Assembly (NCBI GenBank): GCA_016929495.1
Contig: JAFGIS010000026.1
Location: forward strand, 1-64,000
Reading direction: 5' to 3'
DNA: 64,000 bases
Origin: Polyangiaceae bacterium
GTDB taxonomy: Bacteria; Myxococcota_A; Polyangia; Polyangiales; Polyangiaceae
Below the pieces are notes generated by a model, which saw only the letters and a program-made list of their open reading frames with translations, made no database searches and was not told the origin of the DNA. Positions 1 to 8,244 of the stretch are shown one piece after another. How positions within the stretch are numbered: position 1 is the first letter of the stretch; each line of letters begins with the position of its first letter. The position numbers were made by a program, and so were the translations under genes.

Positions 1-349
1 CGGTCCTTGCGTTGGCGTCACCGTCCCCGCCCATGCCTCCGTTAGCGGTGTCGCTATGGTTGTCACCCCCCGCGTTGCTGTTGCCTGCCGTCGACGGCGC
101 ACCCGCGGCTCCGCCCTGTGGCAGGGCGCAGCGGCCGTCCTCGCAGACCAGGGGCGGACGACACGGCTTGCTCGGGCTGCACGGAGTGCCTTCGCCGTAC
201 GTACTGCTGTCCTGACAGCCCATGCTGCCCTTACAGCCCATACCCAAGCTCGCCAGGCAGGCGAGTGCGCAATGGGCGAACGCGCGGGTTCGACACACCG
301 TTGTTCTCTGCCGCCCTGGTTCAGACACCCGCTGCGCCGACCCCAGCAT
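1..349 (-). CDS. Cys-rich secreted/lipoprotein-like protein, C-terminus cut by window edge
   Basis: Reverse-strand reading from ATG at 349 is open to base 1: MLGSAQRVSEPGRQRTTVCRTRAFAHCALACLASLGMGCKGSMGCQDSSTYGEGTPCSPSKPCRPPLVCEDGRCALPQGGAAGAPSTAGNSNAGG. Not in the ORF track because it runs off the window. Confidence 0.6.
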   Translation of the reverse strand, partial: MLGSAQRVSEPGRQRTTVCRTRAFAHCALACLASLGMGCKGSMGCQDSSTYGEGTPCSPSKPCRPPLVCEDGRCALPQGGAAGAPSTAGNSNAGGDNHSDTANGGMGGDGDANART

Positions 350-540
350 AGGTTTCGATCTACAGGTATTTGCTTCTGAGTCAATGGGAGTGTGGCCGTC
401 CAGCCGGCTACCACCCACATGTTCGAGCACCCACGATTTCCGGAGCAATTGTGTGTAGCTTTCGACGGCCGAGGGTGTCCCTGGCCGCGCCCCGGTCTGC
501 GTGCTGCCCAGGTCCGGACGATGCGCGTCCCCCGGGGTGC

Positions 541-557
541 GTTTACAGCTTGTAAAC
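541..557. promoter_or_regulatory. AT-rich perfect inverted repeat, putative operator upstream of TIGR02147/serpin genes
   Basis: GTTTACA-GCT-TGTAAAC, 7-bp arms, in the intergenic region between divergent genes. Confidence 0.5.
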
Positions 558-621
558 AATTGCCGTATCAAGAACGCTCAATCTATTGGCACTTGTACTG
601 TGTCGGTGCGAAGCTAGCTTC

Positions 622-1470
622 GTGGATGCCGGCGCCATAGTAAACGTCTTCGAGTACCTGGACTACCGCGCGTTCCTCCGTGACTACTACCGCCGCAAAA
701 AAGAGACGGAGTACGGCTTCTCGCATCGTTCGTTTTCGCGGCGTGCGGGCCTTCGCTCTTCGAACTACCTGAAGTTCGTGATGGATGGGGAGCGCAATCT
801 CACGCCGGAGATGGCGAGCCAATTCGCCGCGGCGTGCGGACTCGGGCAGCGCGAAGCGGACTACTTCTGCGAGCTCGTGGCCTTCAACCAAGCGCGCGAC
901 GCCCGCGAACGCGACCGTTGCCACGAGCGGCTGCGGCGTTTCCGCGAGTACCGCAAGATCCACAAACTGGACGCCGCCCAGACCGCCTACCATTCCTCCT
1001 GGTACGTGCCGGCCATCCGCGAGCTGGCGGCTCTGGAGGACTTCAGCGACGACCCGAAGTGGATCGCGTCGCTGCTCAAGCCCAAGATCACCCCGGCCCA
1101 GGCCCAGCAGGCGCTCGACACGTTGCTCGAGCTGGGGCTACTCGTACGCAAGGACAACGGTCGCCTGGAGCAGGCGAGCCCCTTGGTCACCACCGGCTCA
1201 GGGCCGCTCGGCCATCACATTGCCCGCTATCACCGCACCATGCTCGCGCAGGCCGCCGAAGCCCTGGACAGCGTGCCGCGTGAGGAGCGGGAGATCTCTT
1301 CTCTGACCCTCTGTGTCAGCCAGGAAGTGCTCCTCGAGCTCAAGGAGCGGATCCGGGAATTTCGCCGCGAGCTCTTGCAGCTCGCTGAGCTCGAAGGTCG
1401 GCCCGAGCGTGTGGTCCAATTGAACTTCCAGCTGTTTCCTCTGTCCGAACGAAGGGAGCCCGAGCCATGA
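622..1470 (+). CDS. TIGR02147-family (DUF4423-type) putative regulator
   Basis: VFEYLDYRAFLRDYYRRKKETEYGFSHRSFSRRAGLRSSNYLKFVMDGERNLT matches the family N-terminus. ORF is open from a TTG at 586; GTG at 622 is the likelier start. Confidence 0.8.
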   Translation: MDAGAIVNVFEYLDYRAFLRDYYRRKKETEYGFSHRSFSRRAGLRSSNYLKFVMDGERNLTPEMASQFAAACGLGQREADYFCELVAFNQARDARERDRCHERLRRFREYRKIHKLDAAQTAYHSSWYVPAIRELAALEDFSDDPKWIASLLKPKITPAQAQQALDTLLELGLLVRKDNGRLEQASPLVTTGSGPLGHHIARYHRTMLAQAAEALDSVPREEREISSLTLCVSQEVLLELKERIREFRRELLQLAELEGRPERVVQLNFQLFPLSERREPEP

Positions 1471-3017
1471 TGTCGCGTGGGTGTGGGATGTCACTATGGG
1501 CAGCGCTGTTGGCGCTGGGGTGCGCCAGAAACGGAACCGAGACCGACAACCCTGCGGCTCCTCCGAAAGGTATCGAGCTGGTGCGGTCGGACGTCGCCTA
1601 CCTGACGAGCTCGGATGCGTCGGACAGCAACCTGAAGGCCGTAGAGAAAGCTCAGAGGACGTTTGCCCTCGACCTGTACCGCGAGATGGCTGCCAACGCA
1701 GATCCCGGCGACAATCTGCTTGTCAGCCCCTACAGTGTGGCCACGATCCTGGCCATGACCTATGCCGGCGCGCGAGGCAACACGCGCGACGAAATGGCGG
1801 CCGTCTTGCACCTGGGCGATGCAGCCGAGGCGCTGCACCCGGCCATGAACGCGATCGCCAACTCGCTGCGCGAAGAGAGCGAACAGAGCGGGCTCGAGCT
1901 CGAGTTGTTCAATGCGTTGTGGCTTTCGAACCATCTCGAGCCAGAGCAGCCGTTCTTGGACACGCTGTCCCAGTACTACGACACGGGCGTGTACAGGCTC
2001 GACTTCGCTGCGGATCCAGACGGAGCTCGAGAGCGGATCAATACGTGGGTGTCGGAGCTGACGCGGGGAACGATCGAAGACCTGCTGCCGGAACGCGTGT
2101 TCGACCCACTCACCAAGCTCGTGCTCTCGAATGCCGTATTCCTGTCGGCCAAGTGGCAAGACTCGTTCAGCCCCGAGCTCACTGAGACCGATCGTTTCAC
2201 CCTCGCGGATGGGAAGCAGACAACCGTGCCGACGATGCACACCCACCGGGATTGCGCTGCTGCGTTGCGCACGGACTGGCGTGCGGTCGAGCTGCCCTTC
2301 GTCAACAGCCACGCGTCGATGGTCTTCGTCCTGCCGAACGAGGGCGAGCTGGCCGAATTCGACGCCAGCTTCGACGAAGCTCGCCTGAGCGAAATCGTGC
2401 AGGCGCTTGGCGTGTGGGAGCTCAGCCTGGCGGTGCCACGGTTTGCCTACGATGCGAGTCTGGACCTCGTGCCTCGACTGGCCTCGCTGGGCATGCGAGA
2501 CGCGTTCTTGGTGGACCCCGCGGACTTCAGTGGTATCGCTGCAGATTCGATGTACATCGGCGTCGCGCTGCACAAGACCCACATTGCGGTCGACGAAGTT
2601 GGGACGGTCGCGGCGGGCGCGACCGTGGAGGAGGTGAGGACCAAAGGTATCGCGCCGGCGCTGAGTCTGGATCGTCCCTTCGTCTTCTTCATCTACGACC
2701 ACGCGACCGACACCATCCTCTTCCTGGGCCGTCTCAGCAACCCCGGCGGCGAACCAGTGTCCGCAGAGCCCGTCACGATACCGAGCGACTCGGAACGTAT
2801 CTGCACTCTGCTCGACCCGTGCCAGGACCGCACGACGACCGTTGAGGCATGCCAAGCGAGCCTCGAGAGCGATGAGCCGGCCGTGCTCGACCCGTGCGCG
2901 GACTGCTTGCAGCTCCGCCATGACTTGTGCCTGGGAGACGAGTATTGCACCGACGGCGGTGTCTCCGCCTGCGACCCGACGGCATGCGCCGACGAGTGTC
3001 CAGATCACGAGTTCTGA
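1467..3017 (+). CDS. Serpin (serine protease inhibitor) lipoprotein with Cys-rich C-terminal extension
   Basis: Lipobox-like ALLALGC. Serpin motifs NLLVSPYSVATILAMTYAGARGNT, LVLSNAVFLSAKW, HKTHIAVDEVGTVAAGATVEE (hinge), RPFVFFIYDHATDTILFLGRLSNP. ATGA overlap with the upstream gene. Confidence 0.9.
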   Translation: MMSRGCGMSLWAALLALGCARNGTETDNPAAPPKGIELVRSDVAYLTSSDASDSNLKAVEKAQRTFALDLYREMAANADPGDNLLVSPYSVATILAMTYAGARGNTRDEMAAVLHLGDAAEALHPAMNAIANSLREESEQSGLELELFNALWLSNHLEPEQPFLDTLSQYYDTGVYRLDFAADPDGARERINTWVSELTRGTIEDLLPERVFDPLTKLVLSNAVFLSAKWQDSFSPELTETDRFTLADGKQTTVPTMHTHRDCAAALRTDWRAVELPFVNSHASMVFVLPNEGELAEFDASFDEARLSEIVQALGVWELSLAVPRFAYDASLDLVPRLASLGMRDAFLVDPADFSGIAADSMYIGVALHKTHIAVDEVGTVAAGATVEEVRTKGIAPALSLDRPFVFFIYDHATDTILFLGRLSNPGGEPVSAEPVTIPSDSERICTLLDPCQDRTTTVEACQASLESDEPAVLDPCADCLQLRHDLCLGDEYCTDGGVSACDPTACADECPDHEF

Positions 3018-3065
3018 GCGGAGCGCAGAGTAGCTGCGGCGCCGCCGTGATGCTACGGTCCGCCC

Positions 3066-5375
3066 GTGTCGGCGCGACGGGCCCTGCTCGGCCTCAGAGT
3101 CCTCTCAGCGAGTCCTTGGGTCCGCCTGGGAGCCTTCTGTTTCATCGCGTTGGTCGCGCTTCAGCCCGCGCTCGGCAGGGCGGGGCTTCTCAACGAGATC
3201 CGCGACGCGCAGTTCCTGTTCGCCTACGACATGAGCGCGGTCGACAGCGTTCTCTACTACGGTCAGCTGCCGCTCTGGAACCCGTACTACTGCGGCGGGA
3301 TCTACGCGCTCGGAGCGCCCGAGGTGAGCTTCGTCTCCCCGACATTCTTGCTGAGCTTGTTGCTTGGACCGGCTCGTGCGCTGTCACTGACGGCCTTCGT
3401 CATGACGGTGCTCGGCATGGAGGGATTCTTTCGCTGGCTCCGGCTGGGCACGGGCTCGAGTCTGGGGCCGGCGCTGTTTGCGCCGATCCTCGGATTGAAC
3501 GGTCTGTTCGCAGGGGCCTACTTCAACGGCTGGACGCATTTTTATGGGTTCGAGCTCGTGCCCTGGGTGCTCTGGGGGGTGCGGCTTGCCGTCTGCGCAC
3601 AGGCTCGAGGTGTGCTCGCGGCCGTGCTCGGCCTCGGGTGGATGATCGGTTTCGGCGGCACGTACGCGCCGCTCTACACCGTCTTGTTTGCCGGGCTCGA
3701 GATCCTGTTCACGTTGGGTTTTCGGCGTCACGTTGGCCTGAGTCTCGGGGCGCGCGCGGGATGGCTCGCGGTCGCAGCCGCCCTGTCTGTCGGTGTGTCG
3801 GCGTTTCGACTCTGGCCGCTGCTCGAGACCATGGCGTCTGCGCCCAGAGTCATGGCGGGCTCGCCTGGCGATTCGTTGTCGGTCCTTGCCGAGGCACTGT
3901 TCTCCGCGGCCGCTCCCGGCGCGCGCGACCTCGGTATGGCGGGACGCTACTACTTCGGCCTGTCGGTGCTGCCCCTGGTTGCTCTTGGCCCCGGCCGGCG
4001 CCGCCGTTGGTTTGCCGTGCTGCTGCTCGCCTTGTCCATGTGGGCTGCGACGGGCTACGCGTACGGCTCAGGCCCATTCGTCTGGTTGCGTGAGCTTTCG
4101 CTGTTCGAGAAGGTTCGCTATCCGGAGCGCTTCCTGTTCTTCGCTGCGCTTTATGCGGGTGTTCTCGGGGCTGGAGGCGTCGATTTCTTGGTTCGCATTG
4201 CGCGTCGACACCTGCTCGGTTGCGCCGGCGTCGCCGTTGCCCTGTGTCTGCTCGCAGCCAGCACCGTACAGAGCATCGCCAGCTACCGCACGGTCCTCGA
4301 GAGTATGTGGCTGGGCGCCCCGCCCAAGACGGTCGAGCAGCCCTTTGCTCAAGCGCGCGGCAACCGCTGGCTGGCGAGCCACGTGCGCGCCCTCAATCGA
4401 GGCACGCTCTCCTGCTACGAGGCCTATTCGGTGGTGCAATCCGAGCGGCTCCGTGGCGACCTGTCTCACGAGGAATACCTCGTCGAGCCTGCTGCGGGTC
4501 AAGTTGTCCGCAAGTCCTGGTCGCCCAACCGTCTCGACCTTCTTGTCCACCTCACCCAGCCGACCCGGCTTCTCGTCAACCAGAACTACCACCCGGGTTG
4601 GCGCGCCAACGTGGGCCGGGTGGTCTCCGAGCAGGGCCTGTTGGCGGTCGAGCTTCCCAGGGGCGAGCACGCGCTGACCCTGAGCTTCCGTCCTCGATCT
4701 GCCACGGGTGGGCTGACCACGTCCATCTTGGCTCTGGCCGCGCTGCTGGCGCTCTGCAGGCGCATGTCCCACCGCGGGGGACTCTGGGATCGTTCGGATT
4801 GGAAACGGGCTGTTCTTCTGGCAACCTCTCCGCTGCTGGTCGTGCCTCTGGCATGGTGGCTGCTCCCGGAGCCCTCGCTGCCTCGAGCCAAGTTGCTGAA
4901 CCCCAATCGTACCCCCGTGGTCGTGCCGCAGCTGCCCGAAGGCGTCGAGCCCGTGCGTCTCAGGTTCGCGCTGCCCGTGCGCATCGAAGGCGTGCGCCTG
5001 CCCAAGCACGTCGACGTCGACGGCGTTGCCCCGTTCGAGCTCTACTGGCGTGTCACGGGCAGGGTGCCTCGAGCCGTTGGCGTGTTCGTTCACTTGATGC
5101 CTCAGGCGGGCAACGGGATCAACGCGGACCACGAGCTCGTCGGGGCGAGTTTGTTCTTCAGGGATGCGCCCCGTGGAAAGCTCCTCTGTGACGCGTTCTC
5201 GGTCGACATGTCCAGTGCGCCGCGCGGCGCGTGGCGGATGTACGTGGGACTGTGGCACGCGTCCGGTAGCGGCGAGCGCGTCGCGATCGAGCCCGGAGCA
5301 AGCGTCCCCGTGAGCGAGAACCGCGCACTGGTGGGGACTTTCGAGCCGAGGAGGTCTGGAGCGAATGGACCGTAG
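3066..5375 (+). CDS. Large multi-pass membrane protein (YfhO/GT-C-like)
   Basis: Many hydrophobic segments; NPYYCGGIYALG and YPERFLFFAALYAGVLGAGGVDFL resemble YfhO-type membrane proteins. Confidence 0.55.
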   Translation: MSARRALLGLRVLSASPWVRLGAFCFIALVALQPALGRAGLLNEIRDAQFLFAYDMSAVDSVLYYGQLPLWNPYYCGGIYALGAPEVSFVSPTFLLSLLLGPARALSLTAFVMTVLGMEGFFRWLRLGTGSSLGPALFAPILGLNGLFAGAYFNGWTHFYGFELVPWVLWGVRLAVCAQARGVLAAVLGLGWMIGFGGTYAPLYTVLFAGLEILFTLGFRRHVGLSLGARAGWLAVAAALSVGVSAFRLWPLLETMASAPRVMAGSPGDSLSVLAEALFSAAAPGARDLGMAGRYYFGLSVLPLVALGPGRRRRWFAVLLLALSMWAATGYAYGSGPFVWLRELSLFEKVRYPERFLFFAALYAGVLGAGGVDFLVRIARRHLLGCAGVAVALCLLAASTVQSIASYRTVLESMWLGAPPKTVEQPFAQARGNRWLASHVRALNRGTLSCYEAYSVVQSERLRGDLSHEEYLVEPAAGQVVRKSWSPNRLDLLVHLTQPTRLLVNQNYHPGWRANVGRVVSEQGLLAVELPRGEHALTLSFRPRSATGGLTTSILALAALLALCRRMSHRGGLWDRSDWKRAVLLATSPLLVVPLAWWLLPEPSLPRAKLLNPNRTPVVVPQLPEGVEPVRLRFALPVRIEGVRLPKHVDVDGVAPFELYWRVTGRVPRAVGVFVHLMPQAGNGINADHELVGASLFFRDAPRGKLLCDAFSVDMSSAPRGAWRMYVGLWHASGSGERVAIEPGASVPVSENRALVGTFEPRRSGANGP

Positions 5376-5754
5376 TCTCGGTCTCGTGGGGCGCTGGGTT
5401 GGCGGCTCGGTGGCCCTGGTGAGCTGCACGATCGCGCTCTTGACGGCGGCGACCTCCACCCTTGCGCCCGCGGCGCGCTCGCTCTCTTCGGAGGAGCGCC
5501 GCGCGATCGCTCGGAAGCTCGCAGAGGAGGAAGAGCCGTGGCGTCGCGGTGCAGCGCGCGCCTTTCCCGGCGACCTCTGGTCCCGCGACGACGCGTTCTT
5601 CAGCTACGAGCAGCTCCGGATCCGCAACGCCGCCATGACGGAGCGTACGGCCCCGGGCGACATCCTTCTCGGGATCGACGAGCTCTTGCGACAAGATCCC
5701 AGGGGGCGCAAGACCGGCGCGGCGCCCTGCAAGCCGCGGCCGTTCTTCGATTGA
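5365..5754 (+). CDS. Hypothetical small protein with one N-terminal hydrophobic segment
   Basis: ORF overlaps the 3' end of the upstream gene by 11 bp, same strand. Confidence 0.45.
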   Translation: MDRSLGLVGRWVGGSVALVSCTIALLTAATSTLAPAARSLSSEERRAIARKLAEEEEPWRRGAARAFPGDLWSRDDAFFSYEQLRIRNAAMTERTAPGDILLGIDELLRQDPRGRKTGAAPCKPRPFFD

Positions 5755-5759
5755 TGGGT

Positions 5760-8006
5760 CTAGAGCATGCTCATCGGATCCACATCCACGATCAGCCTCA
5801 CCGGCCGCTTCGCGCCCGCGCGCAGAACTCGGAGGAGCGGTTGGCGCAGGGGCGCGATGGCGGGTGAGCGCAGCATGAACCGGAAGCGGAACCGGCGGCG
5901 AAGGCGTGCCAGCGGTGCAGGGGCCGGGCCGACGACCGTTACCTCCCGGGAGGCACTGCGGCGAGCAAGAGCTGCGAGGCGTCCGGCTTCGGCACGCGTC
6001 TCCGCCTCGTCCAGGCCCTCCAGCTTGACCAGGGCCAGCCGCGAGAACGGGGGATAGCCGAGCTCTTCGCGGTCGCGCATCTCTCGCTCGAGAAACGCGT
6101 CCACGTCGTGTGCTGCGGCGAGGGTGATCGCGGGGTGGTCAGGCTGGCGCGTCTGGACGATCACGGTGCCCCGATCCGTGCCGCGGCCGGCGCGCCCAGC
6201 GACTTGAACGAGCAGCTGAAAGGTCCGCTCGGAGGCACGGAAGTCCGGCATCGACAGGGCCGCATCGGCGTTGAGCACACCCACCAGCGTCACACGCGGA
6301 AGGTCATGACCCTTGGTGACCATCTGCGTCCCGACCAGGATGTCGATCGCACCCTGTCTCATGCGCTCGAGCACGGGTTCGCTGCGCACGCCGCCGGCGA
6401 CATCGCGATCGAGCCGACCGATGCGCGCTTCGGGGAACGCCTCGGCGAGATGCGTCTCGATCCGCTCGGTACCCGTGCCTTCCAGGGAGAACGACGGACT
6501 GCCGCACTTCGGACAAGCCGCGGGCACGGTGCGATGGTGGCCGCAGTAGTGGCAGATGAGCCGCTCCTGGCCACGACGGTGCAGCGTGAGCGCCACCGAG
6601 CAGTCAGGGCACGACAAGAGCTCGCCGCAACCTTCGCAGACGACGCTCGGCGCGAAGCCGCGGCGATTGAGAAAGAGGATGGCTTGCTGTCTTTCGGCCA
6701 GAACGTGTTCGAGCGCACGGTGCAGCGGAAGGCTCAGCAGTCGTTCGCCGGTCGGACCGGCTCCGATGCGCTTCAGGTCGACGATTTGCACGCTGGGCAG
6801 CGCCGCGCTCGGCCGAGCGCGATCCGGCAGTCTGAGACGCTCGAGTTTGCCGCCGCGAACTGCCGCTTCGCTCATGAGCGACGGTGTGGCCGAACCGAGA
6901 ACGCAGACCGCCCCCGCTCGATGAGCTCGAAGCAGAGCCATGTCGCGTGCATTGTATCGCACCCCCTCCTCCTGCTTGAACGAGCCATCGTGCTCCTCGT
7001 CGACGCACACGAGCCGGAGGCGGCTTGCCGGGGCGAACAGGGCCGAACGCGCACCCACGGCGACGCGCAGCTCTCCGCTGCGGAGGCGCTTCCACATGGC
7101 ATGTCGATCACTTTCGGTCAGTCCGCTGTGTAGGACGGCGATCCCCTCTCCGAGCCGCGCTCGAAATCTGGCCACGAGCTGCGGTGTCAGGGCGATCTCG
7201 GGAACGAGCACGATGGCGCTGCCGCCGAGCTCCAGGCAACGGGCCACTGCGTGCAGGTAGACCTCGGTCTTGCCCGATGCGGTGACCCCTTGCAGTACGA
7301 AAGAACGCGCCGCGTTGGCGTCCAGAGCGCGAACCAGCGCTCTGACCGCGTTCTTCTGCGCGTCCGTCAGGCACGGTGGAACGTCGCGCTCGACACGCAG
7401 TGCCACGAACGGATCCTTGTCCAGCGCGACGCGCTCGACGACGGCCAACCCGAGTTGTTCGAGACGCCTCACCGCGGAGCGCGCATTCCCGTAGCTGGCC
7501 GACAGCTCGCCGAGCAGGGCGGGGCCGTCGCGCCGGAGCCGCTCGAGGACGTTGCGGGTCTTCTCGCCAAGCTGCTCGGGCGCCTCACCGTCGCCGGTCG
7601 CACGAGCGCGCTGCAGCAGCCGTCCCACCTGCGTCACCTTGGTTTCTTCGAGCAGCGTCTGCTGTCCGCGTAGCTCCGCGAGCGAACGCTCCACAGCCGG
7701 TAGGGCGAGCCGCATGACTTCGCCGACCGGGGCCAGGTAGTAGCGGGACAGCGCCAGCAGGAACGCGAGCAACTCCTCCGGAAGCGCCGGTTCATCGTCG
7801 ATGATGCCGTGTACGGGCTTGATGCGGTCGAGCTCGATATCCCCCGGCGGTTCGGACGACACCTCGAGCACGACGCCGAGCACACGCCGACTCCCAAGCT
7901 CACACACGACGCGCGTACCCGGCCGCGCTGAAGCGCAGTGGTCCGGCAGCGCGTAGGTGAACGCCTGACCGAGTGGTGCGGGTACGGCGATTTTGGCGTA
8001 GGGCAC
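5760..8006 (-). CDS. priA: Primosomal protein N' (replication restart helicase PriA)
   Basis: LQGVTASGKTEVYLHAV Walker A, DEEHDGSFKQE, Zn-binding CEGCGELLSCPDCS...CHYCGHHRTVPAACPKCGS. Confidence 0.93.
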   Translation of the reverse strand: MPYAKIAVPAPLGQAFTYALPDHCASARPGTRVVCELGSRRVLGVVLEVSSEPPGDIELDRIKPVHGIIDDEPALPEELLAFLLALSRYYLAPVGEVMRLALPAVERSLAELRGQQTLLEETKVTQVGRLLQRARATGDGEAPEQLGEKTRNVLERLRRDGPALLGELSASYGNARSAVRRLEQLGLAVVERVALDKDPFVALRVERDVPPCLTDAQKNAVRALVRALDANAARSFVLQGVTASGKTEVYLHAVARCLELGGSAIVLVPEIALTPQLVARFRARLGEGIAVLHSGLTESDRHAMWKRLRSGELRVAVGARSALFAPASRLRLVCVDEEHDGSFKQEEGVRYNARDMALLRAHRAGAVCVLGSATPSLMSEAAVRGGKLERLRLPDRARPSAALPSVQIVDLKRIGAGPTGERLLSLPLHRALEHVLAERQQAILFLNRRGFAPSVVCEGCGELLSCPDCSVALTLHRRGQERLICHYCGHHRTVPAACPKCGSPSFSLEGTGTERIETHLAEAFPEARIGRLDRDVAGGVRSEPVLERMRQGAIDILVGTQMVTKGHDLPRVTLVGVLNADAALSMPDFRASERTFQLLVQVAGRAGRGTDRGTVIVQTRQPDHPAITLAAAHDVDAFLEREMRDREELGYPPFSRLALVKLEGLDEAETRAEAGRLAALARRSASREVTVVGPAPAPLARLRRRFRFRFMLRSPAIAPLRQPLLRVLRAGAKRPVRLIVDVDPMSML

Positions 8007-8244
8007 GTCCGCGGCCGAGCCTACCGCTGTCCGCAGTGCTTTCCACCCGGACCGTCACACCCCAGCGTTTGCCGCACTGACAGTACGGTCTGTGCGACCG
8101 CTGGCACCCACCTTGGCCGACGCTGTCGGACAACGGCTCAGGCAAAGCCAGCGCGCTGCCAACGCCACGGTACCGGCGCGGCGGCATACCCGGTAGAGTT
8201 GACGAGCCCAGGCGTGACCCTAGCGGAGGTCGCACGGCTCGTTT

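Noticed and set aside
1494-3008. 504-aa minus-strand ORF antisense to the serpin
   Set aside because: High-GC shadow ORF; composition low-complexity Arg-rich and opposite a clear serpin.
4068-5459. 463-aa minus-strand ORF
   Set aside because: Antisense shadow of the membrane protein gene at 3066-5375; no recognisable motif.
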